Shown here: positions 13,756 to 25,370 of the stretch, piece by piece
Numbering within the stretch: the first letter of the stretch is position 1
Layout of the letters: each line of letters opens with the position of its first letter
Source: Denitromonas iodatirespirans
GTDB lineage: Bacteria; Pseudomonadota; Gammaproteobacteria; Burkholderiales; Rhodocyclaceae
Reading direction: 5' to 3'
DNA: 64,000 nucleotides
NCBI RefSeq assembly: GCF_018524365.1
Contig: NZ_JAEKFT010000007.1
Coordinates: forward strand, 124,001-188,000
Notes under the pieces: generated by a model
Database searches by the model: none
What the model saw: the letters and a program-made list of their open reading frames with translations, nothing else
What the model was told of the DNA's origin: nothing
Translations under genes and position numbers: made by a program

Positions 13756-14748
13756 ATGGCTCGCAAGCGCCGTCCGGCCGCCGCCCCCGCGGCTGCGCCG
13801 GCGCGCTTGCCCGACGCACGCTTTGCCGCACTCAAGCCGCTGAAAGCGGCCCGGCGCGGCCAAGCCCCCCAGCCACCCGCCCCGCCTCTTGATGCCGCCC
13901 CTGACGAGCCGGCGGACGAGGCCGCGTCGGACACCGAACTCTTTCGCAGCGCCATCGGTACCATCCAGCCGATCGACGACGGCAACCGGGCCGAGATCGC
14001 ACCGCCGCGCCCGGCCCCGGTGCCCAAGGCCAGGCCCGTCGAAACACACGACGACGCACCGCGCCGCCACGCCCCGGCGCCTGGGCAGGACGAGGCTGCC
14101 TGGTTCCAGCATCAGATGCAGGACGTGATTCCGCTGCCGGACGACGACCACGCCTGGCCGGAAGACACCCCGCCCCTGCCCGCGCCCCCTGCGGCCGAGC
14201 CGCTCCCGCCGCCGACCAGTGATGTCATGGCCTGGCTGGCCAGCGGCACCCAGCCGCTCAAACCCGCCAATCGCGCCGATGTCGTCACACCGCCGCCGGT
14301 GGCCGCACCGCGCCTGCGCGAGGCCGACGAGCAGGCCGCCCTGCGCGAGAGCCTGGAGGCCCCGCTGAGCTTCGAAGACCGGCTCGACATGGGCGACGAG
14401 GCCGCCTTCCTGCGCACCGGCCTGCCGCGCCGGGTGCTCACCGATCTGCGCCGCGGCCGCTGGGTGGTGCAAGGCGAAATCGACCTGCATGGCCTGACCC
14501 GCGACGAAGCCCGTGCCGCCCTGGCCGAGTTTCTCGCCGGCGCACTGCGCCGCGGCGCGCGCTGCGTGCGCGTGGTGCACGGCAAGGGGCTGCGCTCGCC
14601 GGGCAAGATCGGCATCCTCAAGCAGTTGTCGAAGGGTTGGCTGTCGCAGCGCGAGGAGATCCTGGCCTTCTGCCAGGCGCGTGCCAACGAGGGCGGCAGC
14701 GGCGCCCTGCGCGTGCTCTTGCGCGCGCCGGACAAGGCCCGCCCCTAG
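13756..14748 (+). CDS. Smr-domain protein
   Basis: 330-aa protein whose last ~90 residues form a small MutS-related domain. It contains the EIDLHGLTRDEAR and VVHGKGLRSP motifs (the HGxG loop) typical of Smr nucleases. The N-terminal ~200 residues are Pro/Ala-rich, low in complexity and probably disordered, which is longer than in most stand-alone Smr proteins such as E. coli YdaL/SmrB (~180 aa). Smr domains act as DNA- or mRNA-cleaving nucleases, including at collided ribosomes (SmrB). Which role applies here is not visible. Confidence 0.85.
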   Translation: MARKRRPAAAPAAAPARLPDARFAALKPLKAARRGQAPQPPAPPLDAAPDEPADEAASDTELFRSAIGTIQPIDDGNRAEIAPPRPAPVPKARPVETHDDAPRRHAPAPGQDEAAWFQHQMQDVIPLPDDDHAWPEDTPPLPAPPAAEPLPPPTSDVMAWLASGTQPLKPANRADVVTPPPVAAPRLREADEQAALRESLEAPLSFEDRLDMGDEAAFLRTGLPRRVLTDLRRGRWVVQGEIDLHGLTRDEARAALAEFLAGALRRGARCVRVVHGKGLRSPGKIGILKQLSKGWLSQREEILAFCQARANEGGSGALRVLLRAPDKARP

Positions 14749-14753
14749 ACGGC

Positions 14754-14781
14754 ACAACGGCTGCCCGCGGGCAGCCGTTGT
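14754..14781. terminator. inverted repeat between smr and glnB
   Basis: A perfect 28-bp palindrome (ACAACGGCTGCCCG and its complement) lies between two convergent genes. No U-tract follows on either strand, so a bidirectional terminator role rests on position and stem strength only. Confidence 0.55.
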
Positions 14782-14802
14782 CGTGTGGCGGCGAGCGATC
14801 GA

Positions 14803-16790
<1,988 letters not shown>

Positions 16791-16856
16791 AGGCGTGTAA
16801 CTATACCGTCTGCCCTCGGGTTTGTGCGGCCCCCGCCATCGGCGCGCATCGCCAAG

Positions 16857-16902
16857 CTATCCACAATCCCGGTGCACAAAGCTGTGGATAATCCGTGGAT
16901 AA
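16857..16902. promoter_or_regulatory. cluster of three DnaA-box-like 9-mers
   Basis: In the 224-bp gap between nadE and the divergent FemAB-like gene are CTATCCACA (16857-16865), TGTGGATAA (16883-16891, a perfect DnaA box on the minus strand) and CGTGGATAA (16894-16902). The outer two differ from TTATCCACA or its complement by one base. DnaA-responsive promoter control of nadE or a DnaA-titrating site is inference. Confidence 0.55.
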
Positions 16903-17014
16903 GGCCGGCAGCCCGGGGGACCGGTCGGCGCGGCTTACGCTGCCTCATCCTGCAGCAACATCGACCACCACCTGCCACTATTGACCCCTTGGGCCCCGGA
17001 CGCCTCCCCCCGAC

Positions 17015-18148
17015 ATGAGCGACTCTCTCCGCTTCTTCGAACGCATCGACGCCATTCCCGCCGCCGCCTGGAACCGCCTCGCCGGCCCCCACGCCGGGCT
17101 GCAACACGCCTTTCTCCATGCCCTGGAGGCGAGCGGCTCGGTCGGCGGCAACACCGGCTGGACCCCTCATCACGCCACGCTGTGGGAAGGCGATACGCTG
17201 GTGGCCGCCATGCCGCTGTACCGCAAGTGGCATTCCTGGGGCGAGTATGTGTTCGACTGGGCCTGGGCCCAAGCCTATGAGCAGCACGGTCTGGCCTACT
17301 ACCCCAAGTGGCTGTGCGCGATCCCCTTCTCGCCGCTGCCGGGGCGGCGCCTGCTCGGCGCCGACATCGCCCACCGCGCGCAGTTGCTGCGCGAGACGCT
17401 GGGCTGGATCGCTGCCGGCGAGGCCAGCTCCTTCCACCTGCTGTTTCCCGATGCCGACGACACCGCCCTGGCCGCCGCTGCCGGCCTGCAGATCCGCCAC
17501 GGCGTGCAGTTCCACTGGCACAACGCCGGCTACCAGGACTTCGCCCACTTCCTGAGCCACCTGACCCGCGACAAGCGCAAGAAGATCCGCCAGGAGCGCC
17601 AGCGCGTGGCCGCCGCGGGCGTGATATTCGACTGGCTCGCGGGCGGGGACATCGGCGATGCCGCGCTCGATTTCTTCTACCACTGCTACTGCCTGACCTA
17701 CGCCCTGCGCCGCTCGACGCCCTACCTCACGCGCGACTTCTTCGCCCGCCTGATCGCCACCGCCCCGGACAATGTGCGCCTGCTGATCGCCCGCCGCGAC
17801 GGCAAGCCGGTGGCCAGCGCCTGGTTCCTGGCGGACGCACAGGCGCTGTACGGGCGCTACTGGGGGGCGGTCGAGGACATCTCCTGCCTGCATTTCGAGG
17901 CCTGCTACTACCAGGGCATCGACTACGCCATCCGCCATGGTCTGGCGCGCTTCGAGGGCGGCGCCCAGGGCGAACACAAGCTCTCGCGCGGGCTGGTGTC
18001 CACACCGGTCAGCTCGGCGCACTGGATCCGCGACGCGCGCTTCAGCGCGGCGATCGCCGACTATCTGCGCCGCGAGCGTGCCGGGATTGCCGGCTACCTG
18101 GACGAACTGGACGAGCGCAGCCCCTTCCGTTCCCAGCCGCCGGCATGA
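17015..18148 (+). CDS. FemAB-like GNAT-fold protein (DUF482/PF04339 type)
   Basis: 377-aa protein of the peptidogalycan biosynthesis/recognition family (FemAB_like). Two GNAT-type subdomains resemble the FemX/FemA aminoacyl transferases. Family hallmarks are PLYRKWHSWGEYVFDWAWA near residue 70, RDKRKKIRQERQRV in the middle, and the C-terminal RFEGGAQGEHKLSRG. No signal peptide or membrane segment is seen. A peptidoglycan or glycan precursor as acceptor is assumed from the family and has not been shown. Its stop codon touches the terminator shared with ppa. Confidence 0.85.
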   Translation: MSDSLRFFERIDAIPAAAWNRLAGPHAGLQHAFLHALEASGSVGGNTGWTPHHATLWEGDTLVAAMPLYRKWHSWGEYVFDWAWAQAYEQHGLAYYPKWLCAIPFSPLPGRRLLGADIAHRAQLLRETLGWIAAGEASSFHLLFPDADDTALAAAAGLQIRHGVQFHWHNAGYQDFAHFLSHLTRDKRKKIRQERQRVAAAGVIFDWLAGGDIGDAALDFFYHCYCLTYALRRSTPYLTRDFFARLIATAPDNVRLLIARRDGKPVASAWFLADAQALYGRYWGAVEDISCLHFEACYYQGIDYAIRHGLARFEGGAQGEHKLSRGLVSTPVSSAHWIRDARFSAAIADYLRRERAGIAGYLDELDERSPFRSQPPA

Positions 18149-18174
18149 AAAAAGCCCGCGCGAAGGCGGGCTTT
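18148..18174. terminator. bidirectional intrinsic terminator (ppa side strongest)
   Basis: A 9-bp stem AAAGCCCGC/GCGGGCTTT with a GCGAAG loop lies between two convergent genes. On the minus strand it runs into six T (18153-18148), so it terminates ppa. The plus strand has only TTT within the stem. Confidence 0.82.
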
Positions 18175-18194
18175 CGGAACAACCTGACGCAGGC

Positions 18195-18716
18195 TCAGGC
18201 GTTGGCGATGCCGTTCAGGATTTCCTGACGGGCCTCGTCCACCGTGCCCCAGCCGACCACCTTGACCCACTTGCCCGGCTCGAGATCCTTGTAGTGCTCG
18301 AAGAAATGCACCACCTGCTTCATCAGCAGCTCGGGCAGATCGTCGGTGCTCTGCACCTTGTCGTACAGCGGCGTCAGCTTGGACACCGGCACGGCCACGA
18401 CTTTCGCGTCTTCGCCCGACTCGTCTTCCATCTTCAGCACGCCCACCGGACGGCAGCGGATCACCACGCCCGGCTGCAGCGGGAAGGGGGTGACCACCAG
18501 CACGTCGACCGGGTCGCCGTCGCCCGCCACCGTGTGCGGCACATAGCCGTAGTTGCACGGATAGCGCATGGTGGTGCCCATGAAACGGTCGACATAGACG
18601 CAGCCGCTGTCCTTGTCCACCTCGAACTTGATCGGCTCGCCCTGGGCCGAGATTTCAATGATGACGTTGATGTCGTTCGGCACATCCTTGCCGGCCTTGA
18701 CCTGATCGAATCCCAT
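18195..18716 (-). CDS. ppa: inorganic pyrophosphatase (family I)
   Basis: 173-aa soluble Mg-dependent enzyme that hydrolyses PPi to phosphate. The family signature DGDPVDVLV supplies metal-ligand Asp residues, and [24 protein letters not shown] and KVVAVP are also conserved. The ATG at 18716 follows a strong AAGGGGAGGG site; a TTG 30 bp further up has no support. The length matches bacterial family I enzymes. It has a single gene unit with its own terminator. Confidence 0.96.
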   Translation of the reverse strand: MGFDQVKAGKDVPNDINVIIEISAQGEPIKFEVDKDSGCVYVDRFMGTTMRYPCNYGYVPHTVAGDGDPVDVLVVTPFPLQPGVVIRCRPVGVLKMEDESGEDAKVVAVPVSKLTPLYDKVQSTDDLPELLMKQVVHFFEHYKDLEPGKWVKVVGWGTVDEARQEILNGIANA

Positions 18717-18900
18717 ACAACCCTCCCCTTGAAAAAATTCGGACAATTATAGGGGTTTTTGCGGATGGCCAAAAATCTGCCGGCCAAATCGCGCCCCCGG
18801 CGCACTCAAGCTCCCGCCGCCCCGGCCGATAAATCGTCCACAGAAAATATGTTCGACGCGCCGGCCATGTCCCGGTCCGTCGCAGGAGACCCGCCCGCCC

Positions 18901-21843
18901 ATGACAGGCGTCCGACCGAGCCCGGTCCGTTCCTCGATCCCTGCCCAGCGCGTGGCGGCCCCGCCTCTCCAGCCGGAATCCGCCACACGCGCCGAGCGCT
19001 GGCTGCCGCGGCTGATGCTGGGCGCCATGCTCGCGCTGGTGCTGGTGCTGCTGGTGAGCATGGGCAGCTACTACATCTACCGGCACGAACAAGCCTTCGA
19101 GAGCCGCGCGGCGGACATCGAAAAGCACGCGTTCGCGCGGCTGGAGCAATCGCTGCACGAAGAGGTGGCCTATCTGGGCAAGAGCCTCAAGGAGCACCGG
19201 GAGAGCTTCGACACACGCCTGGCGGCACGCCTCGACTATCACAGCCGACTCGCCCTCGACGCCGCCGAACGCACCTATCGCAACCTGCGCACCACGGCCA
19301 GCGACGCGCAGGCACGGAAGATGGTGCTCGAGGTGCTGCGGACCATGGGCCAGCCGGATGCCGGCCTCGTGCCCTTCATTGTCGATGCCGATGGCCGGGT
19401 ACGCCTCTTCGCCCTCGATCCGTCGCAGGAAGGGCACTCGCTGGCGACCGTGATCGACGACACCGGCCTGCCGCTGATCGACCGTCTGGTGGATGTGGCC
19501 ACCTTGGGCGACGGCCATCTGCGCCTGCGCTGGCGCCCGCAGAGCGGCGACGGGTCGATGACCGACCTGCAGGCCCATGTCGGTCGCTTTGCGCCCTTCG
19601 GCTGGATCGTCGGCGTCGGCATCGATCAGGCGCAGGCGCAGGCCACGGCCCGCGAGCAGGCGCTGGGCATTCTCTCGCGGCACAGTCCGCCCGACGACCG
19701 GGTCATCCTGGTGGTCAACCAGCATGGCCAGATCCTGGCGGGCGGCCTGCCCGCCCTCGGCGATCAGCTGCCCGAGTGGATCGGCGAGATCGCCCGCACC
19801 GGGCGTCGCGGCGGGCAGGTGCTGCGGATCGACATGCGGCAGGCCCCCTCACAGCCGATCGCGCCGCACCTGGTCCATGTCGCAGGCCAGGACGAATGGG
19901 GCTGGACGCTGGCCGCGATTGCCCGACTCGACGATGTCGACCAGGTCATCGCCGCCGAACGCGAACGCATGGAAGCGAGCAAACGCGAAGACTTCACGGT
20001 GACGCTGTTCGCCATGCTCACCGCCACCGCCCTCGCGCTGCTGCTGTCGATGGTCTTCTATCGCTGGATCAACCAGCGCTTCCAGCGCTACCAACAGGAC
20101 ATCGGCGCGCGCAACCAGGCGCTCAAGGAAAGCGCCCGCGAGCTGCGCCTGTCGGCCCAGGTGTTCGACGCCAGCAACGAGGCCATCGCCATTCTCGACC
20201 ACCGCTTCCGCATCGTGTCGGTGAATCCGGCGCTGGCGCGGATCAGCGGCTTCCACCAGGCCGACATCGTCGGGCGCCACTGCGCCGAGCTGCTCATCGG
20301 CGAGCATGCCGACGGCGAGGTGTGGCGGCGCACCGCCTCGCGCCTGCGCTCTGCCCGCCACTGGTCGGGCGAGATCGAACTGCAGCGCGCCGACGGCAGC
20401 CACTACCCGGGCTGGATCTCGCTCGGCGCCATCACCAACGACACCGGCCGGATCACCCATTTCGTGGTGTCGATCTCCGACATCTCCGAGCGCAAGCGCA
20501 CCGAGCAGCGCTTGCGCCACATGGCCGAATACGACGCGCTGACCGGCCTGCCCAACCGCATCCTGCTGCTCGACCGCATGGGCAGCGCCATCGAGAATGC
20601 ACGGCGCAACGACGGCCACCTGGCCGTGCTGTTCATCGACCTGGACCGCTTCAAGAACATCAACGACTCGCTCGGCCATGCCGCCGGCGACGGCCTGCTG
20701 CGCCAAGTGGCCGGTCGGCTCAGCGCCGTGGTGCGCAGCTGCGACACGGTCAGCCGCCTGGGCGGGGACGAGTTCGTCGTGCTGCTCATCGATCTGGACA
20801 GCGCCGCCCGCGCGGCCACCGTGGCCGGCAAGATCCTCAAGGCGCTGGCCACGCCCTATGAAGTCAATGGCCATGAGCTGTCGATCACGCCGAGCATTGG
20901 CATCACCGTCTTCCCCGAAGACGGCGACAACCGCGAACTGCTGCTCAAGAATGCCGACGCGGCGATGTACCACGCCAAGGAAAACGGCCGCAACAGCTAC
21001 CAGTTCTTCACCGACGAACTCAACAACCGCGCGCACACCCGGCTGGCGCTGGAGAACGAATTGCGCCGGGCGCTGACACGCCGGGAATTCTCCCTGCACT
21101 TCCAGCCCCAGTTCGATCTGGCCCACCGTCGCCTGATCGGCGCCGAAGCCCTGCTGCGCTGGAATCACCCCGAGCGCGGCATGATCCCGCCCGACCAGTT
21201 CATCCCCATCGCCGAAGAGACCGGCCTGATCATCCCGCTCGGCGCCTGGATCCTGCACGAGTCCTGCCGCATCGCTCAGGGCTGGCGGGACGAAGGCCTG
21301 CCCGATCTATGCATCGCGGTGAATATTTCGGCCCTGCAGGTGCGCCGCGGCCAGCTCGACAGCACCGTGGTCGAGGCGCTCGGCGAAAGCGGCCTACCCG
21401 CCCGGCTACTGGAGCTGGAGGTGACCGAAAGTGCGCTGATGACGCATCAGGCGCATGTATCGGCCACCCTCGACGCCATCCACGCGCTGGGCGTCAAGCT
21501 GGCCATCGACGACTTCGGCACCGGCTACTCGTCGCTCGCCTATCTCAAGCGCTTCAAGCTCGACAAGCTCAAGATCGACCGCTCCTTCATCCGCGACCTG
21601 CCCGACGACGCCGAAGACGCCCACCTGACCCGGGCCATCGTCGGCATTGCCCATCACCTGGGCATGACGGCCGTCGCCGAAGGCGTCGAGACCAAAGCCC
21701 AGGAGGCCTTCCTCTCCGAGCTGGGTTGCGATCTGGCGCAGGGCTATCTCTACGCCCGGCCGCTGCCCGCCGACGCCTTCCGCCAGATGCAGATCGATCT
21801 CGGCCTTCAGGCCGCGTCGAAACCCGCCGCCTCCACCGCCTGA
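18901..21843 (+). CDS. membrane sensor GGDEF-EAL protein (c-di-GMP turnover)
   Basis: 980-aa hybrid c-di-GMP enzyme. Layout: transmembrane segment (~residues 40-60), a large periplasmic double-Cache-like sensor (~60-370), a second transmembrane segment (~365-390), a PAS domain (~415-535), GGDEF (~540-705) and EAL (~725-970). The cyclase motif is intact (GGDEF, 621-625), with an RxxD product-inhibition site (RSCD) five residues before it. The phosphodiesterase motif EALLR begins at E749 and DDFGTGYSSL is present. Both activities are therefore possible. The periplasmic ligand is unknown. The 3' end overlaps the convergent HMA gene by 37 bp. Confidence 0.9.
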   Translation: MTGVRPSPVRSSIPAQRVAAPPLQPESATRAERWLPRLMLGAMLALVLVLLVSMGSYYIYRHEQAFESRAADIEKHAFARLEQSLHEEVAYLGKSLKEHRESFDTRLAARLDYHSRLALDAAERTYRNLRTTASDAQARKMVLEVLRTMGQPDAGLVPFIVDADGRVRLFALDPSQEGHSLATVIDDTGLPLIDRLVDVATLGDGHLRLRWRPQSGDGSMTDLQAHVGRFAPFGWIVGVGIDQAQAQATAREQALGILSRHSPPDDRVILVVNQHGQILAGGLPALGDQLPEWIGEIARTGRRGGQVLRIDMRQAPSQPIAPHLVHVAGQDEWGWTLAAIARLDDVDQVIAAERERMEASKREDFTVTLFAMLTATALALLLSMVFYRWINQRFQRYQQDIGARNQALKESARELRLSAQVFDASNEAIAILDHRFRIVSVNPALARISGFHQADIVGRHCAELLIGEHADGEVWRRTASRLRSARHWSGEIELQRADGSHYPGWISLGAITNDTGRITHFVVSISDISERKRTEQRLRHMAEYDALTGLPNRILLLDRMGSAIENARRNDGHLAVLFIDLDRFKNINDSLGHAAGDGLLRQVAGRLSAVVRSCDTVSRLGGDEFVVLLIDLDSAARAATVAGKILKALATPYEVNGHELSITPSIGITVFPEDGDNRELLLKNADAAMYHAKENGRNSYQFFTDELNNRAHTRLALENELRRALTRREFSLHFQPQFDLAHRRLIGAEALLRWNHPERGMIPPDQFIPIAEETGLIIPLGAWILHESCRIAQGWRDEGLPDLCIAVNISALQVRRGQLDSTVVEALGESGLPARLLELEVTESALMTHQAHVSATLDAIHALGVKLAIDDFGTGYSSLAYLKRFKLDKLKIDRSFIRDLPDDAEDAHLTRAIVGIAHHLGMTAVAEGVETKAQEAFLSELGCDLAQGYLYARPLPADAFRQMQIDLGLQAASKPAASTA

Positions 21844-22013
21844 CGCAGCGCCGCCGCATCGGTGCGCTGCGGATCGAAGTCGACCGTCGCCGCGCCCGGC
21901 GTCAGCGTCACGTTCACCGCTTGCACGCCCGGCACCGCCTGCAGCGCCGTCGTCACGCCTTTCACACAGCCCTGGCAGCTCATGCCGCCCACCTGGATTG
22001 TCACCTGCGTCAT
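21807..22013 (-). CDS. heavy-metal-associated (CopZ-like) metallochaperone
   Basis: 68-aa single HMA ferredoxin-like domain with the metal-binding loop GMSCQGC (Cys-x-x-Cys). It is the right size and fold for a CopZ/Atx1-like cytosolic copper carrier. It lies 25 bp downstream of copA on the same strand, so delivery of Cu(I) to the adjacent ATPase is the likely role. The Gln between the cysteines is a modest departure from GMTCxxC chaperones. Confidence 0.88.
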   Translation of the reverse strand: MTQVTIQVGGMSCQGCVKGVTTALQAVPGVQAVNVTLTPGAATVDFDPQRTDAAALRQAVEAAGFDAA

Positions 22014-22038
22014 TGCCCGCTCCTGTTTGAATACAAAA

Positions 22039-24426
22039 TCATCGACTCGGCCGCCAGCGCTTGAGCCACAGCGAGTTGCTCACCACCGACACCGAACTGA
22101 GGGCCATCGCCGCCCCGGCCACCACCGGGTTGAGGAAGCCGAAGGCCGCCAGCGGAATGCCCAGAATGTTGTAAATGAAGGCGAAGAACAGGTTCTGCCG
22201 GATCTTCGCCAGCGTGGCGCGCGACAGCTCCACCGCATCGGCCACGCCATTGAGGTCGCTGCACATCAGCGTGATGTCCGCCGCCGCCACCGCCACGTCG
22301 GCCCCGGTGCCGATGGCGAACGACACCTCGGCAGCCGCCAGCGCCGGCGCATCGTTGATGCCGTCGCCGGCCATGCCGACCCGCCGGCCGCCCGCCGCCA
22401 GCGCGCGCACCGCCTGTGCCTTGTCGGCCGGCAGCACGCCGGCCTCGAAATGCGCAATACCCACCGCCTCGGCCACCGCGCGGGCAGTGGCCGGATGGTC
22501 GCCGGTGAGCATCACCACCTCGATGCCGGCGCGCTGCAAGCGGGCCACCGCCGCCACCGAGGTCGAACGCACCGGATCGGCCACACCGATCAGGCCGGCA
22601 AAGCGCCCATCGACCGCCACCGCCACCAGCGTGCGCCCCTGCGCCGCCAGCGCCTCCGCCTCGGCCGTCGGCACCTCGACACCGGCCTCGCGCAGAAAAG
22701 CCGGGCTGCCCACCTGAACCGCCCTGCCCTCGACACTGCCACGCACCCCGCGGCCCGGTACGGTGTCCACCGCCTGCGCGGTCGGCACCCGCCCCGCCGC
22801 AGCGACGATCGCCCGCGCCAGCGGATGCCCGCTGGCCGATTCCAGCGCCGCCGCCCAGGCCAGCAACTGGTCGCGATCGACCGCCGGCGCCGGATGCACA
22901 TCGGTGACTTCGGGGCGCCCTTCGGTCAGCGTGCCGGTCTTGTCCACCGCCAGCACGCCCAGTTTTTCGGCGCGCTCCAGCGCCTCGGCGTTCTTCACCA
23001 GGATGCCGTGCTGCGCACCCAGGCCGGTGCCCACCATGATCGCCGTCGGCGTCGCCAGACCGAGCGCACACGGGCAGGCGATCACCAGCACCGCCACGGC
23101 ATTGATCAAGGCCTCGGTCGCCGCACCGCCCCACCACCAGCCGCCGAAAAAGGTCAGCACCGCAATGGCCACCACCACCGGTACGAACACCGCCGCCACC
23201 CGGTCGGCCAACCGCTGCACCGGCGCCTTGCTGCCCTGCGCCTCCTCGACCAAGCGGATGATGCCGGCCAGCAAGGTGTCGGCGCCCACGCCCGTGGCCT
23301 CGCAGCGCAACGTGCCGTCGCCGTTGACGGTGGCCGCATACACCGTGTCGCCCTCGGCCTTGGCCACCGGCAGGCTCTCGCCGGTGAGCATCGATTCATC
23401 CAGCGCCGACTGGCCACCGCGCACCACGCCATCGACCGGCACGCTGTCGCCGGCGCGCACCACGAAGCGGTCTCCCGGCGACAGGCTCGCCACCGGCACC
23501 TCGGCGAGGGCACCGTCGCGCGCCACCCAGGCAGTACGCGGCTGCAAGCGCACCAGCGCTTCGAGCGCATCCGCGGTGCGCGCCTTGGCCCGCGCCTCGA
23601 GCACCTTGCCCATCAGCACCAGGGTGATGATGGCGGCCGAGGCCTCGAAATACACATGCAGATCCATCCGCCCCAAGAGCGTGACGATGGCGCTGAAGCC
23701 GTAGGCCACCGAGGTGCCCAGCGCCACCAGCACGTCCATGTTGGCGCCCCCGCCGCGCAAGGCCGACCAGGCGCCGCGATAGAAGCGCAGGCCGATCCAG
23801 AACTGCACCGGCGTGGCCAGCAGCCATTGCCAGGCGCGCGGGATCAGATCGTGCTCGGCCGAGCCGAAGAACATCGCCGGCATCTGGGCCAGCAAGGGCG
23901 CGGTGAGCAGCAGCGAGATCAGGAAGCGGTTGCGCTCGGCGCGCCACTCGGCAGCCTTGCGCGCCTTTTCCTCGGCACGGGCGGCCTCGCCACGCAACCG
24001 GGCGGTAAAGCCGGCGCCGGCCACCGCCTCGATGATCCGGGCCTCGCTTACGGTGCCCGGCGGGTAGTGCAGCTGGGCGCTCTCGGTGGCGAAGTTGACC
24101 GTCGCTTCGACCCCCGGCAGGCGGTTGAGTACCTTCTCCAGGCGGCTCGCGCAGGCCGCGCAGGTCATACCCGAAATGGCCAGCTCGGTGCGCGCATCGG
24201 GCACCTCGAAGCCCGCCCGGCGGATGGCGTCGACCACGGCCTGCACATCAGGGGCATCGCCCGCTGCCAACCGGACCGACGCGCGCTCGGTCGCGAAATT
24301 GACCTGGGCGTCGACGCCCGGCAGGCGCTTGAGCACCCGCTCGATACGACTGGCGCAGGCGGCACAGGTCATGCCGCGAACCGGCAGATCGAGGCGTAGC
24401 GGGCGGTCGGTGACAGAGAGATTCAT
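22039..24426 (-). CDS. copA: Cu(I)-exporting P1B-type ATPase
   Basis: 795-aa inner-membrane pump. Two N-terminal HMA domains each carry GMTCAAC. They are followed by eight membrane helices, the actuator loop (TGES), CPC in helix 6 ([10 protein letters not shown]), the phosphorylation site DKTGTLTEG and the hinge [10 protein letters not shown]. The last helices show the P1B-1 (copper/silver) signature YN and MxxSS ([11 protein letters not shown]). The ATG at 24426 begins MNLSVTD. Upstream lies a MerR-type promoter shared with the divergent regulator. Ag(I) is a possible second substrate. Confidence 0.94.
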   Translation of the reverse strand: MNLSVTDRPLRLDLPVRGMTCAACASRIERVLKRLPGVDAQVNFATERASVRLAAGDAPDVQAVVDAIRRAGFEVPDARTELAISGMTCAACASRLEKVLNRLPGVEATVNFATESAQLHYPPGTVSEARIIEAVAGAGFTARLRGEAARAEEKARKAAEWRAERNRFLISLLLTAPLLAQMPAMFFGSAEHDLIPRAWQWLLATPVQFWIGLRFYRGAWSALRGGGANMDVLVALGTSVAYGFSAIVTLLGRMDLHVYFEASAAIITLVLMGKVLEARAKARTADALEALVRLQPRTAWVARDGALAEVPVASLSPGDRFVVRAGDSVPVDGVVRGGQSALDESMLTGESLPVAKAEGDTVYAATVNGDGTLRCEATGVGADTLLAGIIRLVEEAQGSKAPVQRLADRVAAVFVPVVVAIAVLTFFGGWWWGGAATEALINAVAVLVIACPCALGLATPTAIMVGTGLGAQHGILVKNAEALERAEKLGVLAVDKTGTLTEGRPEVTDVHPAPAVDRDQLLAWAAALESASGHPLARAIVAAAGRVPTAQAVDTVPGRGVRGSVEGRAVQVGSPAFLREAGVEVPTAEAEALAAQGRTLVAVAVDGRFAGLIGVADPVRSTSVAAVARLQRAGIEVVMLTGDHPATARAVAEAVGIAHFEAGVLPADKAQAVRALAAGGRRVGMAGDGINDAPALAAAEVSFAIGTGADVAVAAADITLMCSDLNGVADAVELSRATLAKIRQNLFFAFIYNILGIPLAAFGFLNPVVAGAAMALSSVSVVSNSLWLKRWRPSR

Positions 24427-24454
24427 GGCTTGACGGAACGGAGACGACGGGGCC

Positions 24455-24486
24455 AGTCTAATGTCTGTAGTCAGGTACGGAGTCAA
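24455..24486 (-). promoter_or_regulatory. MerR-type promoter of copA
   Basis: On the minus strand TTGACT (24486-24481) and TAGACT (24460-24455) are separated by 20 bp, the over-long spacing typical of MerR-activated promoters. The spacer contains the imperfect dyad CCGTA-N6-TACAG where the regulator would bind. The layout is like promoters described for CadR/PbrR/ZntR-type regulators. Confidence 0.72.
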
Positions 24487-24488
24487 GC

Positions 24489-24926
24489 ATGACATCGATG
24501 ACCATCGGTCGCCTCGCGGCGGCTGCCGAGGTGGGAGTTGAAACGGTGCGCTACTACCAGCGGCGCGGCCTGCTGGCAGTGCCCGAGCCCGCGCGTGGAC
24601 AAGTGCGTCACTATGGCGACACCGCGCTGTCGCGCCTGCGTTTCATCCGCCGCGCGCAGCAACTCGGTTTCAGCCTCGACGAGATCGCCGAGTTGCTCGA
24701 CCTCGATGAAAACACCGATCGTCAGGCGGCGCGCGCGCTGGCCCGCGACAAGCTCGCCCAGATCGACGAGCGCATGGCCCGGCTGGCGGCCATGCGCACG
24801 GCGCTGACCGAGTTGGTCAGCTGCTGCGAGCACACGACCTCGGCCCAGCCCTGCCCGATCCTGCACACCCTCGCCCATCCGGACGAGGACGTGCCCGCCT
24901 TACTCGAAGTCGATCGGCGCCGGTAG
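24489..24926 (+). CDS. MerR-family metal-responsive regulator
   Basis: 145-aa activator divergent from copA. The N-terminal winged HTH ([20 protein letters not shown]) is followed by the dimer helix and a C-terminal metal loop C-C-x-H-x6-C ([15 protein letters not shown]). The loop resembles that of ZntR/MerR. The dimer-helix cysteine of MerR and ZntR (C82/C79) is absent, which argues against Hg(II) sensing. Divergence from a P1B-1 ATPase suggests Cu(I)/Ag(I), yet the loop looks more like a Zn/Cd/Pb site, so the inducer is uncertain. It overlaps the rhodanese gene by 27 bp. Confidence 0.87.
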   Translation: MTSMTIGRLAAAAEVGVETVRYYQRRGLLAVPEPARGQVRHYGDTALSRLRFIRRAQQLGFSLDEIAELLDLDENTDRQAARALARDKLAQIDERMARLAAMRTALTELVSCCEHTTSAQPCPILHTLAHPDEDVPALLEVDRRR

Positions 24927-25283
24927 ATCGACCGGCAGGCCGCTGGCCGCCCAGGCATCGAAACCGCCGGCCAGCGACACCGCGTGGGACACGCCCATGC
25001 GCTGCAGGACGACAGTCGCCAGCGCGGCCCGACCACTGGTCTTGCAATAGACCACGATCGTGCGGCGCGGATCGTTCAGCTCGGGGATACCGGCCAGGCG
25101 GAATTCGAGCATGCCGCGCGGAATGTGGAGGGCGCCGGGCAGATGTCCGGCGGCGAACTCCTCCGGCTCGCGCACATCCAGGACGACTGCGCCGCCCTGG
25201 ATCAGACGCCGGGCGTCCTCTGGGCTCACTTCACGAATGGCTTGCTTGGCTTCGACCACCAGGTCGTGGCTGGTTTTGGGCAT
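24900..25283 (-). CDS. rhodanese-domain protein
   Basis: 127-aa single-domain sulfurtransferase. The active-site loop C-K-T-S-G-R (VYCKTSGRAAL) carries the persulfide cysteine, and VLDVREPEEFAAGHLPGALH is the conserved N-terminal motif. The ATG at 25283 has GGAG 7 nt upstream; the longer TTG start at 25295 would place that site inside the gene. The six-residue loop is typical of thiosulfate/glutathione persulfide-type rhodaneses rather than Cdc25/arsenate types. The physiological sulfur donor is unknown. Confidence 0.88.
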   Translation of the reverse strand: MPKTSHDLVVEAKQAIREVSPEDARRLIQGGAVVLDVREPEEFAAGHLPGALHIPRGMLEFRLAGIPELNDPRRTIVVYCKTSGRAALATVVLQRMGVSHAVSLAGGFDAWAASGLPVDLPAPIDFE

Positions 25284-25370
25284 GACGGGCTCCAAATGCT
25301 GAATGGCGCCGGAGCGGCGCCAAAAAACACATAAGGATACTCTAATGTTTCGCCCGCTGCCGCAGCGCGC

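Noticed and set aside
16857-16902. Origin of replication at the DnaA-box cluster
   Set aside because: No dnaA, dnaN, gyrB, rnpA or AT-rich unwinding region nearby; only three boxes within a 224-bp gap.
21807-22013. HMA gene as an artefact of overlap with the GGDEF-EAL gene
   Set aside because: The GMSCQGC motif, full-length HMA fold and position after copA are too specific; the overlap is limited to 37 bp at the 3' ends.
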